Source of the DNA: Planctomycetota bacterium
Lineage (GTDB): Bacteria; Planctomycetota; Phycisphaerae; Sedimentisphaerales; Anaerobacaceae
Direction: 5' to 3'
DNA length: 10,107 nt
NCBI GenBank assembly: GCA_026386835.1
Contig: JAPLMV010000229.1
Location: forward strand, 1 to 10,107
Each line of letters opens with the position of its first letter. The first letter of the stretch is position 1. Below the pieces are notes generated by a model, which did not search any database, was not told the origin of the DNA, and saw only the letters and a list, made by a program, of their open reading frames with translations. The translations under genes were made by a program, and so were the position numbers. This document shows positions 1 through 8,509 of this stretch, in pieces.

Positions 1-38
1 TATCAAGCCGTTTACAAATATGCTTCTTCGTATCATTG

Positions 39-1250
39 TTAAATTTTTGGATAGTTGCCTATGTATTCGGTTTTCGGCAGATTACCTGTCAGCGGCATCG
101 CATATTCGACAAATGCCGGCGTTATACCGTTGCCCTGGTCATTGATATATTCATCAGGCATGGATTTTGTTCTTTCTGCCACGCTGCTCAACTCTGTGCA
201 AAACAGAGCGACTTTATAGTCCGCTCCGTTTGCAAGCCGTTTCATTGCCACCGACCCGCTCATTTTGGACATCGCATATTTAACTGCCTGCTGCCCGCAC
301 CGCCTTGCTTCTTTGGCATCGACCGGCGATTGCAGACCCGCAAAACTTCTTTGCAGATAGCCGAATGTGTCTGCCCTGACCCGCTTAATTTTCAGTTTTT
401 CTTTAATCTGACCAGCCAAAAAGTCCGCCAATGCTCCCGTCCCTGAAAGCTGAACATTTCCGTGTGAGTCACGTTCATTTTGTTTGACTACTTTTTCCGT
501 CCATGTAACATGGTCTACATCGCACATCCCCTCGCTGACCGCCACAACGCACCGCCCGAGTTTCTTATATACGCCTTCCACATCGCCGAGAAATTTCTCC
601 ATTGATACGCCTCTTTCAGGCATATATATCAGATGCGGCCCGTCGTCGTCCCGCTGCCTGCCAAGAGCTGCAGCCGCCGTCAGAAATCCCGCGTGCCTGC
701 CCATAATCACATCAATCTTTATGCCCGGCAAAGCCCTGTTATCCAAATCGTCGCCGATTAAGGCACATGCCACAAATTTGGCTGCAGTTCCGAATCCAGG
801 GCAATGGTCTGTCACTAACAAATCGTTGTCAACCGTCTTTGGCACATGAAACGCCCGCAGTTCATAACCGGCCTTTGCGGCCATCGTGTTGATAATATGA
901 GCGGTATTTGCCGAATCGTTGCCGCCGATATAGAAAAAGTATTTGATGTTGCGTTTCTCGAAAACATCGAGAATCCTGCCGCAATATTCCGCATCCGGCT
1001 TGTCTCTGCTCGACCCAAGCGCCGAAGACGGCGAACCAGCCATCCGTTCCAGCGTTTCGCTCGACAGCTTTTTCAAATCGATGAAGTTTTCCTTCACCAT
1101 ACCCGATACGGCATGCACCGCACCGTAGAGATTCTCAATTTCCGGATGTTTCTTTGCTTCTTCGATAACACCTGCCAGCGACGCATTTATTACGCCCGTA
1201 GGCCCGCCGGATTGCCCGACTACTGCATTTGCTTTTGGTGCTTTTGACAT
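39..1250 (-). CDS. pfp: 6-phosphofructokinase, pyrophosphate-dependent type
   Basis: This 403-residue cytoplasmic enzyme phosphorylates fructose 6-phosphate to fructose 1,6-bisphosphate, most likely with PPi as donor and reversibly. Visible motifs in order: GQSGGPT (12-18, phosphate loop), GGNDS (109-113), PKTVDNDL (137-144, catalytic Asp), MGRHAG (183-188), MPE (210-212), SEG (239-241) and GYLQRS (297-302, sugar-phosphate binding). In ATP-dependent bacterial enzymes the first of the two specificity sites is GGDG and the second PGT-DND. Here Asp replaces the last Gly and Lys replaces Gly, the pair known to go with PPi use. The ATG at 1250 is chosen because GGAG (1264-1261) lies 10 bases upstream and the phosphate loop follows at the usual distance. 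The gene ends in TAA. It has its own candidate promoter, so it is probably not part of the addBA transcript. Family assignment is firm; PPi use is inferred from motifs only. Confidence 0.95.
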   Translation of the reverse strand: MSKAPKANAVVGQSGGPTGVINASLAGVIEEAKKHPEIENLYGAVHAVSGMVKENFIDLKKLSSETLERMAGSPSSALGSSRDKPDAEYCGRILDVFEKRNIKYFFYIGGNDSANTAHIINTMAAKAGYELRAFHVPKTVDNDLLVTDHCPGFGTAAKFVACALIGDDLDNRALPGIKIDVIMGRHAGFLTAAAALGRQRDDDGPHLIYMPERGVSMEKFLGDVEGVYKKLGRCVVAVSEGMCDVDHVTWTEKVVKQNERDSHGNVQLSGTGALADFLAGQIKEKLKIKRVRADTFGYLQRSFAGLQSPVDAKEARRCGQQAVKYAMSKMSGSVAMKRLANGADYKVALFCTELSSVAERTKSMPDEYINDQGNGITPAFVEYAMPLTGNLPKTEYIGNYPKI

Positions 1251-1267
1251 TTCACTACTACTCCATT

Positions 1268-1296
1268 AAAAAAACCGTAACCAGCTTGAATTTACG
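1268..1296 (-). terminator. Weak hairpin plus T7 between addA and pfp
   Basis: Read on the minus strand, CGTAA and TTACG (1296-1292 and 1280-1276) form a 5-bp stem around an 11-base loop, followed by G and seven T (1274-1268). It lies 65 bases past the addA stop and could end the addBA transcript. The stem is short and AT-rich, so a strong terminator is doubtful. It also lies just after the predicted pfp transcription start, so it would sit in the pfp leader. Confidence 0.3.
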
Positions 1297-1304
1297 AAAA
1301 AAAC

Positions 1305-1332
1305 ATTATACAAATATAATTCAAACACACAA
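1305..1332 (-). promoter_or_regulatory. Candidate promoter of the phosphofructokinase gene
   Basis: A perfect TATAAT -10 box occurs on the minus strand at 1310-1305. A weak -35 (TTGTGT, 1332-1327) lies 16 bases upstream. Transcription would start near 1298, giving a leader of about 48 bases with GGAG ahead of the ATG. The -35 matches consensus at only three positions, so the call rests mainly on the -10 and its place in the only gap before the gene. Confidence 0.45.
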
Positions 1333-1360
1333 GAACAAATCCCGCTGCTGTTTTCCACAA

Positions 1361-4300
1361 TTAAACGCAAACCGCACAGCCGGGCTTGAGGAAATAAAGC
1401 CATTTCCCTGTAACCTTTCGTTTGAGTATCTTCTCGGCGGCCTTGCCGTAAAAATCTAATTGCTGACGATAAAATTCTGCTCTTTGAGCCGTCTGTCCTG
1501 CTGTTACATTATCTGTCTTGAAGTCTATCACCAACAAGCCATCCTGCGTTTGTACTAATAAATCGATTATACCCTGAACGACGATAATTTCGTCAATTTC
1601 CGAGATACGAGCGACGAGCGACGAGTCACGATTAACCGCCGGAACTGCAAAAGAGAACGGCCACTCGCGCCATACCGCCGACCCGGCTTTTATAACCTTT
1701 TGCCCTAATTGACTTTCAAAAAATTTCACTATCGATTCATCGTTGATTTTTTCAGCGACCGCCTTCTGGATAGCGCCCTCGCTTAAAAGTTTTTGTTTTA
1801 CCTGTTCGATAGTTTCCGCTGTTATATTCCCCGATAAATCCAGTTTGCCGATTATAAGGTGTGTCGCAGTACCGATTAACCGGCCGTCAATCGACTCACC
1901 CGAATCGATGGATACTACCGCCTTTGGCTTTCGATTCAGTGCCTTTGTATAATCAATCCTTACATATTCGTCATCGCGGTGTGTTAATTGCGACACCGAA
2001 GTCTTTGCAGGCAGAGTCGCTATATCCTCGAACCTGTACCGCCAATCTAAGGACTTTTTAATCTTCGCAAGCACCTCCCCATGTTTTTCATTTGAACTTT
2101 TCGCTGCTGTTTTCAGGTGACGTTTACTCTCCTTCAAATTCTTTATATAGCCCGACAGTCCTTTAAGCTCATCCTGACCATATAGCTTTACATTGAACAA
2201 TTTTTCATCGCGGCACCTTTGGGCAAATCCGGTTTCAAATGCCTCGTGCAGGTTCTTCTGGTCGGATAACGCATACAAAATCCAATCTAAAGGTTTATTG
2301 CATGCCCTAAGCTGCCAGTGGGGTATTGTGTCCCCGAGCAGGAAACCTTTTGAAATAATCTTTTTGCAGTTCTTGTTTTTTTCGCAGCCAGCCAATATAA
2401 GTCTTTCTCTTGCCCTTGTCGTCGCAACATAAAGTATCCGCATTTCCTCAGCCGTCATCGTCGCCATCTTCTCTTCCGCTATTACCTGGTGGGTAAGTGT
2501 GCTTAACCTGCTCTTTGACTGGCGGTCGATTATTTGCAGCCCTAACGTGTATTTCATATCAGCTATACAATCGTTGCTGAAGTCTCTTTTGTTGAATTGG
2601 CCGTTCAGTTCCGCCAGGAAAACGACAGGAAACTCAAGCCCTTTACTTTTATGAACGCTCGTAATCCGCACCGCATTTTCCACCTCTCCTTCCGGCGGTG
2701 CCTGACCCCAGTCCTGGCCCGCTTCCTGAATCTTTTCTATGAATTCGACAAATCTCGTAAGCGATGCTATCCCGCCGCTGCTGGCGAAACCCTCGAACTG
2801 TATCGCCCGTTCATGCAGTTTTAACAGGTTTGCCCTGCGTCCCTGCCCACTCGGCAACGCCGACACAAACGACAGATACCCCGTTTGGCGGTATATCTGC
2901 CAAATCAAATCCGCCAGTTTCCCTCGCCTGGCAATCGTCCGCCATTGCTCAAGCTTTGCTGACACTGCTTTGAGTTCACCTGCCAAGTCCCTGTCCCTGC
3001 CGTTAATTGAATAATCCTGCACGCAGTCGTAAAAGTTCTTCAGATTTTCATTTGCCCTGCCGTACAGTTTTATCTCTGCCAGGGCGCTATCGCTTATCTT
3101 GAAAAATGGACTGCGAAGTATCGCTGCCAGTTCGATATCTCGCTGCGGATTATCCAGCACTTTTAGCAGACTTAGTAAATCTGCGATTTCGGTCTTTTGG
3201 AAATATTCCCCCGTACTCTCACTATTCACCGGCACCCCTGCCAGCCGAAGCACATCGACATATTCATTGACTCGTTTGGCTGGCGAACGCATCAGTATCA
3301 CAATGTCACGGTATTCCACATCCCTTTTCCCGCCAAGCTGCTTATCGAATATCTCGAATTCCGCCTTGCCCGTTTCCTCGCCCACCATTTGCTTTATCCG
3401 CTGCGCTATCATCGCCGCCTGATGCTGACGGGCTGAATAAATCTCCTGTTCTTCCTGCTCACTTTTTGAATCCGATTCATCCTGGTTTTCAGAACCGCTG
3501 TCTTTGCTTTCTTTATCGAGCAGGTGCAGCTCAACAATCGGCTCAATTTTACTTGCTTCCTTTTCAGGCCTTAGCTTTGCCGACTCATCGTAGTCGATAT
3601 CAGCAACACAAGCCTTCATTATCCTCCCAAAAATCTTATTAACAAAATCAAGAATGCCCTTGCTCGACCGAAAATTGGTATTAAGGTCAACCCTCAACCC
3701 CTCATCTGCACTTTTCGGCTCTGCCGACGCATCCTCGAGATGTTTAAGGAAAATCTTAGGCTCTGCCCCTCGAAACGCATAAATACTCTGCTTAATGTCC
3801 CCCACGACAAATATATTGCCCTTGCTGCCAACCATTTCGAGTATCGCCTTATGAACAGGATTTATATCCTGATACTCGTCAACAAATACATACTTGTATC
3901 TGTTCCGAAGTATCATCGCCGTTTCCGAAGGCATCAACACATCCTGCGATGAATCTTCCTTACTCAAAAGCTTCATCGCATAATGCTCGAGGTCTGCAAA
4001 ATCTAAGCAATTAATCGATAACTTCGCCTCGCTGTAAAATTCGCCGAATTTTCTGACGAGTTCAACCATCGTCTTTGTTTGCAGACTCGCAGACCCGCTG
4101 ACCTGATTTAAATACTCAGGATTTACAATCGCAAGCCCCGAAAGCTTCACAATATCGTCGACTGCATCCTTGGCAGTGTCGTGTATAAGTTTAGCGAAAA
4201 TTTTATCAGGTATTTTAGGGGTGGACGTCTTTGGCGTCTCAAAATCTCTGATTTTCCCTGCGCATTTTTCAAAGTCGCCTTTATTCAAATTTTCAAGGAT

Positions 4301-4576
4301 GTCCCTGACGGATTTAATATGACTGTCTTCCACCGACCACTTCTGTTCGCCGCTTATATTATCGTAAAGCCTTTGAGCACTTTCGAGCTTATCGATAATG
4401 TGCTGCAATTTTCCCGCAATAATCTCTTTTTGTCTTTCGCCCGCCTCACTTGCAAATGGCTCAATCGTTTCGGCAATCATTTTTGCACGCTCGTACCATT
4501 TTTCACGCGAAATAACTTCGTCCAGAAACTCACTCAGCCCGATTATCTTTGAAAGAAACCCGTCGTTTGTACGCAA
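1361..4576 (-). CDS. addA: AddA helicase-nuclease, main part after an in-frame stop
   Basis: This frame holds most of AddA, the UvrD/Rep-type 3'-5' helicase and RecB-family nuclease subunit of AddAB, which resects double-strand ends for RecA. Counting from the TTG at 4576 (1,071 residues), visible motifs are DEYQD (233-237, motif II), GDIKQSIYAFRGA (259-271, motif III), NTNFRSS (299-305, motif IV), ITSVHKSKGLEFPVVF (638-653, motif V) and LYVATTRARERL (715-726, motif VI). The C-terminal nuclease has His906 (GTATH), GIID (1002-1005) and DFKTD (1018-1022). Motif I lies in the separate upstream piece (4598-5077), same frame. The coding sequence resumes directly after the stop (seven further codons lie between it and this TTG), so the whole would be about 1,238 residues, normal for AddA. 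An acidic low-complexity stretch (355-379) interrupts domain 2A. TTG has AAGG six bases upstream, so reinitiation is possible, but a broken gene or read error is simpler. Confidence 0.93.
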   Translation of the reverse strand: MRTNDGFLSKIIGLSEFLDEVISREKWYERAKMIAETIEPFASEAGERQKEIIAGKLQHIIDKLESAQRLYDNISGEQKWSVEDSHIKSVRDILENLNKGDFEKCAGKIRDFETPKTSTPKIPDKIFAKLIHDTAKDAVDDIVKLSGLAIVNPEYLNQVSGSASLQTKTMVELVRKFGEFYSEAKLSINCLDFADLEHYAMKLLSKEDSSQDVLMPSETAMILRNRYKYVFVDEYQDINPVHKAILEMVGSKGNIFVVGDIKQSIYAFRGAEPKIFLKHLEDASAEPKSADEGLRVDLNTNFRSSKGILDFVNKIFGRIMKACVADIDYDESAKLRPEKEASKIEPIVELHLLDKESKDSGSENQDESDSKSEQEEQEIYSARQHQAAMIAQRIKQMVGEETGKAEFEIFDKQLGGKRDVEYRDIVILMRSPAKRVNEYVDVLRLAGVPVNSESTGEYFQKTEIADLLSLLKVLDNPQRDIELAAILRSPFFKISDSALAEIKLYGRANENLKNFYDCVQDYSINGRDRDLAGELKAVSAKLEQWRTIARRGKLADLIWQIYRQTGYLSFVSALPSGQGRRANLLKLHERAIQFEGFASSGGIASLTRFVEFIEKIQEAGQDWGQAPPEGEVENAVRITSVHKSKGLEFPVVFLAELNGQFNKRDFSNDCIADMKYTLGLQIIDRQSKSRLSTLTHQVIAEEKMATMTAEEMRILYVATTRARERLILAGCEKNKNCKKIISKGFLLGDTIPHWQLRACNKPLDWILYALSDQKNLHEAFETGFAQRCRDEKLFNVKLYGQDELKGLSGYIKNLKESKRHLKTAAKSSNEKHGEVLAKIKKSLDWRYRFEDIATLPAKTSVSQLTHRDDEYVRIDYTKALNRKPKAVVSIDSGESIDGRLIGTATHLIIGKLDLSGNITAETIEQVKQKLLSEGAIQKAVAEKINDESIVKFFESQLGQKVIKAGSAVWREWPFSFAVPAVNRDSSLVARISEIDEIIVVQGIIDLLVQTQDGLLVIDFKTDNVTAGQTAQRAEFYRQQLDFYGKAAEKILKRKVTGKWLYFLKPGCAVCV
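1604..1631 (-). repeat. Four-unit 7-bp tandem repeat inside the addA nuclease region
   Basis: On the plus strand four consecutive heptamers read GATACGA, GCGACGA, GCGACGA, GTCACGA, all ending in ACGA. They encode roughly RDSSLVARI (residues 983-991 of the downstream addA frame), in the loop just before the GIID nuclease motif. Seven is not a multiple of three, so gain or loss of a unit would shift the frame. Confidence 0.75.
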
Positions 4577-4597
4577 ATCCCGCCTTGTGAAGAGCTG

Positions 4598-4600
4598 TTA
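4598..4600 (-). other. addA: In-frame TAA interrupting addA
   Basis: The codon after Leu159 is TAA. The next codons (Q L F T R R D L R T N D) continue in the same frame into normal AddA sequence, with no gap or frame change. Codons such as CAA, AAA, GAA or TAC are one base away. TAA also ends pfp, this addA frame and the flavoprotein gene, so there is no sign of a reassigned code. Confidence 0.9.
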
Positions 4601-5077
4601 CAGACCTTCGGTTAAATTGCTCTGGTCCCATGCCCAGCCGATTGTTTTTTCGAGCACCTCGGCCTTGAGCATTTGCTGCTCATCCTCGTCGATTACCCGA
4701 AATGTCGGGTCAAGACCCAGCTTATAAAAATACTCGGTAATAAGCCGTTTGCAGAATGAATGTATCGTGCTTATGTCTGCCCCTGCAAGCTGCAAAAGCT
4801 GACCGAGCAGGTAACTATCCTTTGTCTCCAGATACGCTTCCTTTAACTGCCTGCCGATTCGCGACCGCATCTGCTCCGCAGCTGCATCGGTAAATGTAAG
4901 AACCAGCACATTTCCGACATTGACGCCTGTATTTTTCTCGGCAACGATACCAACGCACCTGCCCGACAGCACCATTGTCTTGCCTGTCCCAGCCGATGCT
5001 GTAACAAGAACATCTCTGCCCCTTGCGACAATCGCATCCTCCTGCTGTCTTGTCCATTTTGTTTTTTCTCTATCCAT
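4598..5077 (-). CDS. addA: AddA, N-terminal ATP-binding piece ending at the premature stop
   Basis: These 159 residues are the start of AddA (helicase domain 1A). They show a Q-motif region WTRQQEDAI (8-16), the Walker A site ASAGTGKT (27-34), motif Ia LTFTDAAAEQM (60-70) and the STIHSFCKRLI segment (103-113). The ATG at 5077 overlaps the end of addB by 8 bases and has GGAGG six bases upstream, so the two are translationally coupled in the usual addB-addA order. The frame stops at TAA 4600-4598, before motif II. Alone this piece could bind ATP at most in part and could not be a helicase, because the Walker B and arginine-finger motifs are in the downstream piece. Treat 1361-5077 as one interrupted addA unless the stop is shown to be real and bypassed. 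Confidence 0.93.
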   Translation of the reverse strand: MDREKTKWTRQQEDAIVARGRDVLVTASAGTGKTMVLSGRCVGIVAEKNTGVNVGNVLVLTFTDAAAEQMRSRIGRQLKEAYLETKDSYLLGQLLQLAGADISTIHSFCKRLITEYFYKLGLDPTFRVIDEDEQQMLKAEVLEKTIGWAWDQSNLTEGL

Positions 5078-8000
5078 TATCCCCCTCCGGCTTTATTTCC
5101 ACGACAGCTCCTTTCCCGCCGCCCATCAATGGATTGTAGTCGTTTATCTGCCAGTCAAATCTGCACACCGATTGATATTTGCACACGCTGCATGCTGTCT
5201 CATCACCAAGCTTGTATGGAGTAATTTCAATCTTCCCCGAGGCGATTTGCCCGCCTATGCGGATTATATTTTCCTCCCCAAGCCGCAAAACCTTCTCAAA
5301 ATCTTTCGGCTTCAATGCTCCGCTTGTGCCGTAATGACCGTATGCCCCATTCTTTTCGCTGCTAAACAAATTATAGTATTTACTCCATCCGCTCGCATTA
5401 CTGTCTATCCCGTCGAAATACTCCCCGTTAAATATCCCTTTGGCTTTATGACTAAAACTATCCTTTCTTGCATCAAGTTCATCAGGTGATGCCTTTTCCA
5501 TACCACCATCGACAGGCATATAAAACGCACCTGCTGTATCGCCGTATTTTTTTGAACTGCGAACAGCCAGCAGATAAATCACAAGCTGCATATCCAGCCC
5601 GTGCCGGAACTTCGACCAGTTAAAAAATTTCCCTTTGGACTTATAATCAAAAACAAGTGCTGCCTGTTTCCCGTTTACCCTTGCAACATCGATTCGGTCA
5701 ATCTTGCCGCTTAAGGATAATATCCTGCCATTTTCGATTGCCAGTTTATAATCACCGATTCCCTCGCCTGCCTTGCCGAACCACACCTCTGACTCACCGG
5801 GCCGAAATTGCCCCGTCCGTACCATTTGCGAAATCGCTAAAACGCAATCCTCAAGAACCTCGCCGGCACACTTTATAATAAATGAATTATGTGCACTGTG
5901 ACGCTTAAAGTTGGATATAAACGTACTTTCACTGATGACCTTAGTTATTTGCTCCCACAGGATAGTTAGCAGTTCTTCATCGCGAATTGCTGCGAAATCT
6001 TTTTTTGTATTATTAAGCTCTCTTAAAACACAATCGAGAACACTATGATAAAAAATCCCAAGGTCAAGCGGTTCGAGCTTGAATTCCTTTCGTTCCTTCA
6101 ATTCCAGTATATATTCCGCAAAGTACCTGTATGGACACGCCGCAAATATTCCCAGTCTTGTCGTCGAGCTTTTTATCTGCCTGCCGAAAAGTTTCCCTGT
6201 TATTCCATCATCCAGCTTCGCTATATTTTTGTAATCAACAGCCGCCCGAACAACCCCGCCCACCTCGGCAAGCTGTCCATCCGAACACATATCGCTCACT
6301 AACCCCTCTAACTGCCCATTCTCATGCCCGTTCCCTGCTGAATCCCTGCCCAACCGCCTGCACAACAAATCCGCAAGTTCCATTCTGCTGTTTATTTTTT
6401 CAATATCGATTTGCTCGCCTGCGATTGACTCTTCCTTAAAATCTTCAAATAATCCTTCGAGACTGGCTATGAACTGCGAACGCATCTGCTCGCGACCGCT
6501 CTCATCCGCCGATGGGTATGTAACATACAAAAACTGCGATGGCCTTGTAAATGCGATATAAGCCAGGTACTGGCGCTGCGACAGCGTTTGTTCCATTGTC
6601 GCCGCCAGAGGAAATTCCGCCGACTCCGCCGCAATTCGGTCGTCGTCGCTCAATATGCCCCTGTAACTTATCGGCACTGGAAATTGCTTTTGCGTCGCCC
6701 CTGTCACAAAAACGGCCTTCAAATCCGGATGCCTGCTTCGCTCGATTGACCCCACAAGCACCTGGTCCAGCCCAGGCGGTATAAATGCCAGCGTCATCTG
6801 CGAAAACGCAGAATTGATTATCGCAACATAATCCTCGCATCTCATCTGCTGGTCGCTGAACACCTCCACAAGTTCATCGAATATACTTACAAACCTGTCG
6901 TAAAACTGTCGATGCTCCTCGACCGCCGCATAATCCTTTATCTCTATCGCCTGCTCGATCCAGTTTCCGATTTTCTCAACTACCTCTAAACCATCAAGAA
7001 AATCAAAAACAATCTTCGTAAATTCCGAGCTGGTTAACATCGGCGATGGATTTTCTTTCGGGCAGAGTTTGTCCCTCAGTTCCAGTAAAGGCCTTGCCGC
7101 CCGTAATCTTATTTCGTTGACAACAACCTCGTTAAACTTCGGCTCTTTTTCATCATCAAACTGCCAGTCTTTGCCGTCCTGCCAGTCTCCGCCCGCAATT
7201 CCAAATGCCGTACAGTAATTTTCCAGCAAATCAATATCACCACGTTCCATCGGCACAAGGTCGCTCTTAAGGTACGAAAAGATATCGCTGTTCGAAAATC
7301 TCCCGATAACCGCCTGCAATGCCGAGCAGACAAGTTGAACAACCGGATGCTGGTTCAGCGGCTTCCGCTTGTCGATAAAAAACGGTATCCCGTAATCTTC
7401 AAAATATGCCGCTATATAATGCTGATACCGCTCGATGTCCGACGCGATAACCGCTATGTCACGGTATCGCAGTTGGTTTTCCTTTACCAGCCGCTTTATT
7501 TTCCTTGCGACAAACTGCACCTCCATCCGCTCATTCGGTGCCGATATAACATGAACATTGTCCCCTGCCTTTTGTTTCGGCGCATCAAGTGTAAATAAGC
7601 TTCGTTCAACATGTGCTATCGGTTCGCAATCTGAAAATCTAACCGCCTTTTCAAGGATTACCGGTTCTGTCAGCCGAAGGTTACATTTTTTTATTATCTC
7701 TAAAAGTTCTGCGTATGTCCTTTCCGTAGGATTAAATAAACTCACAGGGTCAATCACACCTGTGTCCGAATTTGCCAAATCGATTTTTGACCCGTCAAGA
7801 CAAAGTGCGATTTGCGTATCCGAGGCCGTCCTCATCAGTTCAGCCAGCATCGCAAGTTCGTTCGTCGTAAAACCAGCAAACCCATCAACCCACAATTTTG
7901 CACCTTTGATAAACCCCGCCTCACCAGCCGCCTTCCTTGCCTGACTAAGCTGAACATCCGGGTCGATGAACCTGCCCTCGATGAACCTTAAATATTCCTT

Positions 8001-8492
8001 GAAAACAAGCCCTATATCCCCGAACTTGAGCGCCGTCAGATTATTTTTATTCTTTTTCAGTTTATCTAAAAGCCCCTCAATATCTTCATGCGTTTTCCCG
8101 TACTGGCCAAGCTCCGCAACGGTTTGTGCCATTTGACTGCTCAGGCCGACCAGATTCGCCGATGCCGCAAACGCCTTGAGCTTATCCCTGTTATCCCGCA
8201 AAATCCGGTGGATTATCATTTGCTGACCGCTGTGCGATAGTGTCGGCGTCGCCGTATTTTTCCCAAGCAGCATAAATTGCAGCCGATTAAACGACAGCAC
8301 ATTCAGTCTGCTGTAACCGGCTATCCTTCTATCGCTTAGAATTGCCCGCTCGGCCTGATAGGTCGCCTGCTCAGGTACAAGAAATATCAATGGCTGCTCG
8401 TCCCTTAGGGACAGCGCCTCCGCAATCGCCTTTATACAAAGCGTTGTTTTGCCCGTCCCGCTTCTGCCTAAGATAAACCGTACCGTCTTCAT
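5070..8492 (-). CDS. addB: AddB, ATP-binding and Fe-S nuclease subunit of AddAB
   Basis: This 1,140-residue protein is the partner of AddA: it cuts the 5'-ended strand and, in known AddAB enzymes, carries the Chi-scanning site. Walker A is GRSGTGKT (9-16); other helicase motifs are degenerate, as normal for AddB, with an FTRPSQFLYVTY motif-VI-like segment at 648-659. The C-terminal RecB-type nuclease shows GIFYH (His816), GKIDRID (Asp932), VFDYKS (Asp949, Lys951) and QLVIY (Gln969). The four cysteines that hold the [4Fe-4S] cluster are present: Cys786 (ACPYRYF) and Cys1101, Cys1104, Cys1110 in a CX2CX5C array, matching the Bacillus AddB spacing. Length is typical and no break is seen. The ATG at 8492 is followed at once by the expected first strand and Walker A; there is no clear Shine-Dalgarno. 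It is the first gene of the operon and overlaps addA by 8 bases. A heptamer repeat lies 18-52 bases before its start. Confidence 0.96.
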   Translation of the reverse strand: MKTVRFILGRSGTGKTTLCIKAIAEALSLRDEQPLIFLVPEQATYQAERAILSDRRIAGYSRLNVLSFNRLQFMLLGKNTATPTLSHSGQQMIIHRILRDNRDKLKAFAASANLVGLSSQMAQTVAELGQYGKTHEDIEGLLDKLKKNKNNLTALKFGDIGLVFKEYLRFIEGRFIDPDVQLSQARKAAGEAGFIKGAKLWVDGFAGFTTNELAMLAELMRTASDTQIALCLDGSKIDLANSDTGVIDPVSLFNPTERTYAELLEIIKKCNLRLTEPVILEKAVRFSDCEPIAHVERSLFTLDAPKQKAGDNVHVISAPNERMEVQFVARKIKRLVKENQLRYRDIAVIASDIERYQHYIAAYFEDYGIPFFIDKRKPLNQHPVVQLVCSALQAVIGRFSNSDIFSYLKSDLVPMERGDIDLLENYCTAFGIAGGDWQDGKDWQFDDEKEPKFNEVVVNEIRLRAARPLLELRDKLCPKENPSPMLTSSEFTKIVFDFLDGLEVVEKIGNWIEQAIEIKDYAAVEEHRQFYDRFVSIFDELVEVFSDQQMRCEDYVAIINSAFSQMTLAFIPPGLDQVLVGSIERSRHPDLKAVFVTGATQKQFPVPISYRGILSDDDRIAAESAEFPLAATMEQTLSQRQYLAYIAFTRPSQFLYVTYPSADESGREQMRSQFIASLEGLFEDFKEESIAGEQIDIEKINSRMELADLLCRRLGRDSAGNGHENGQLEGLVSDMCSDGQLAEVGGVVRAAVDYKNIAKLDDGITGKLFGRQIKSSTTRLGIFAACPYRYFAEYILELKERKEFKLEPLDLGIFYHSVLDCVLRELNNTKKDFAAIRDEELLTILWEQITKVISESTFISNFKRHSAHNSFIIKCAGEVLEDCVLAISQMVRTGQFRPGESEVWFGKAGEGIGDYKLAIENGRILSLSGKIDRIDVARVNGKQAALVFDYKSKGKFFNWSKFRHGLDMQLVIYLLAVRSSKKYGDTAGAFYMPVDGGMEKASPDELDARKDSFSHKAKGIFNGEYFDGIDSNASGWSKYYNLFSSEKNGAYGHYGTSGALKPKDFEKVLRLGEENIIRIGGQIASGKIEITPYKLGDETACSVCKYQSVCRFDWQINDYNPLMGGGKGAVVEIKPEGDNG
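5084..5088 (-). promoter_or_regulatory. Ribosome binding site of addA
   Basis: GGAGG on the minus strand (5088-5084) lies six bases before the addA ATG at 5077 and inside the last codons of addB. It fixes the addA start and supports translational coupling with addB. Confidence 0.75.
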
Positions 8493-8509
8493 AAGAAAAT
8501 AAAAATTCC

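Noticed and set aside
1..38. Terminator after pfp
   Set aside because: No stem with a following T-tract could be found in the 38 bases available.
4598..4600. Stop codon reassignment (TAA read as an amino acid)
   Set aside because: TAA ends pfp, the main addA frame and the flavoprotein at the expected family C-termini, and no other gene has an internal stop.
4576..4620. Frameshift as the cause of the addA break
   Set aside because: Both parts are in the same frame and join with no lost codons; only the one TAA separates them.
7160..7188. Direct repeat CTGCCAGTCT (two copies, 19 bases apart) in addB
   Set aside because: It encodes the repeated DWQ in a normal part of AddB and needs no separate explanation.
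5657..8000. Many open frames on the plus strand opposite addB and addA, some of 70-190 codons
   Set aside because: They are antisense to well-supported genes, lack recognisable motifs and start sites, and show the skewed composition expected of shadow frames.
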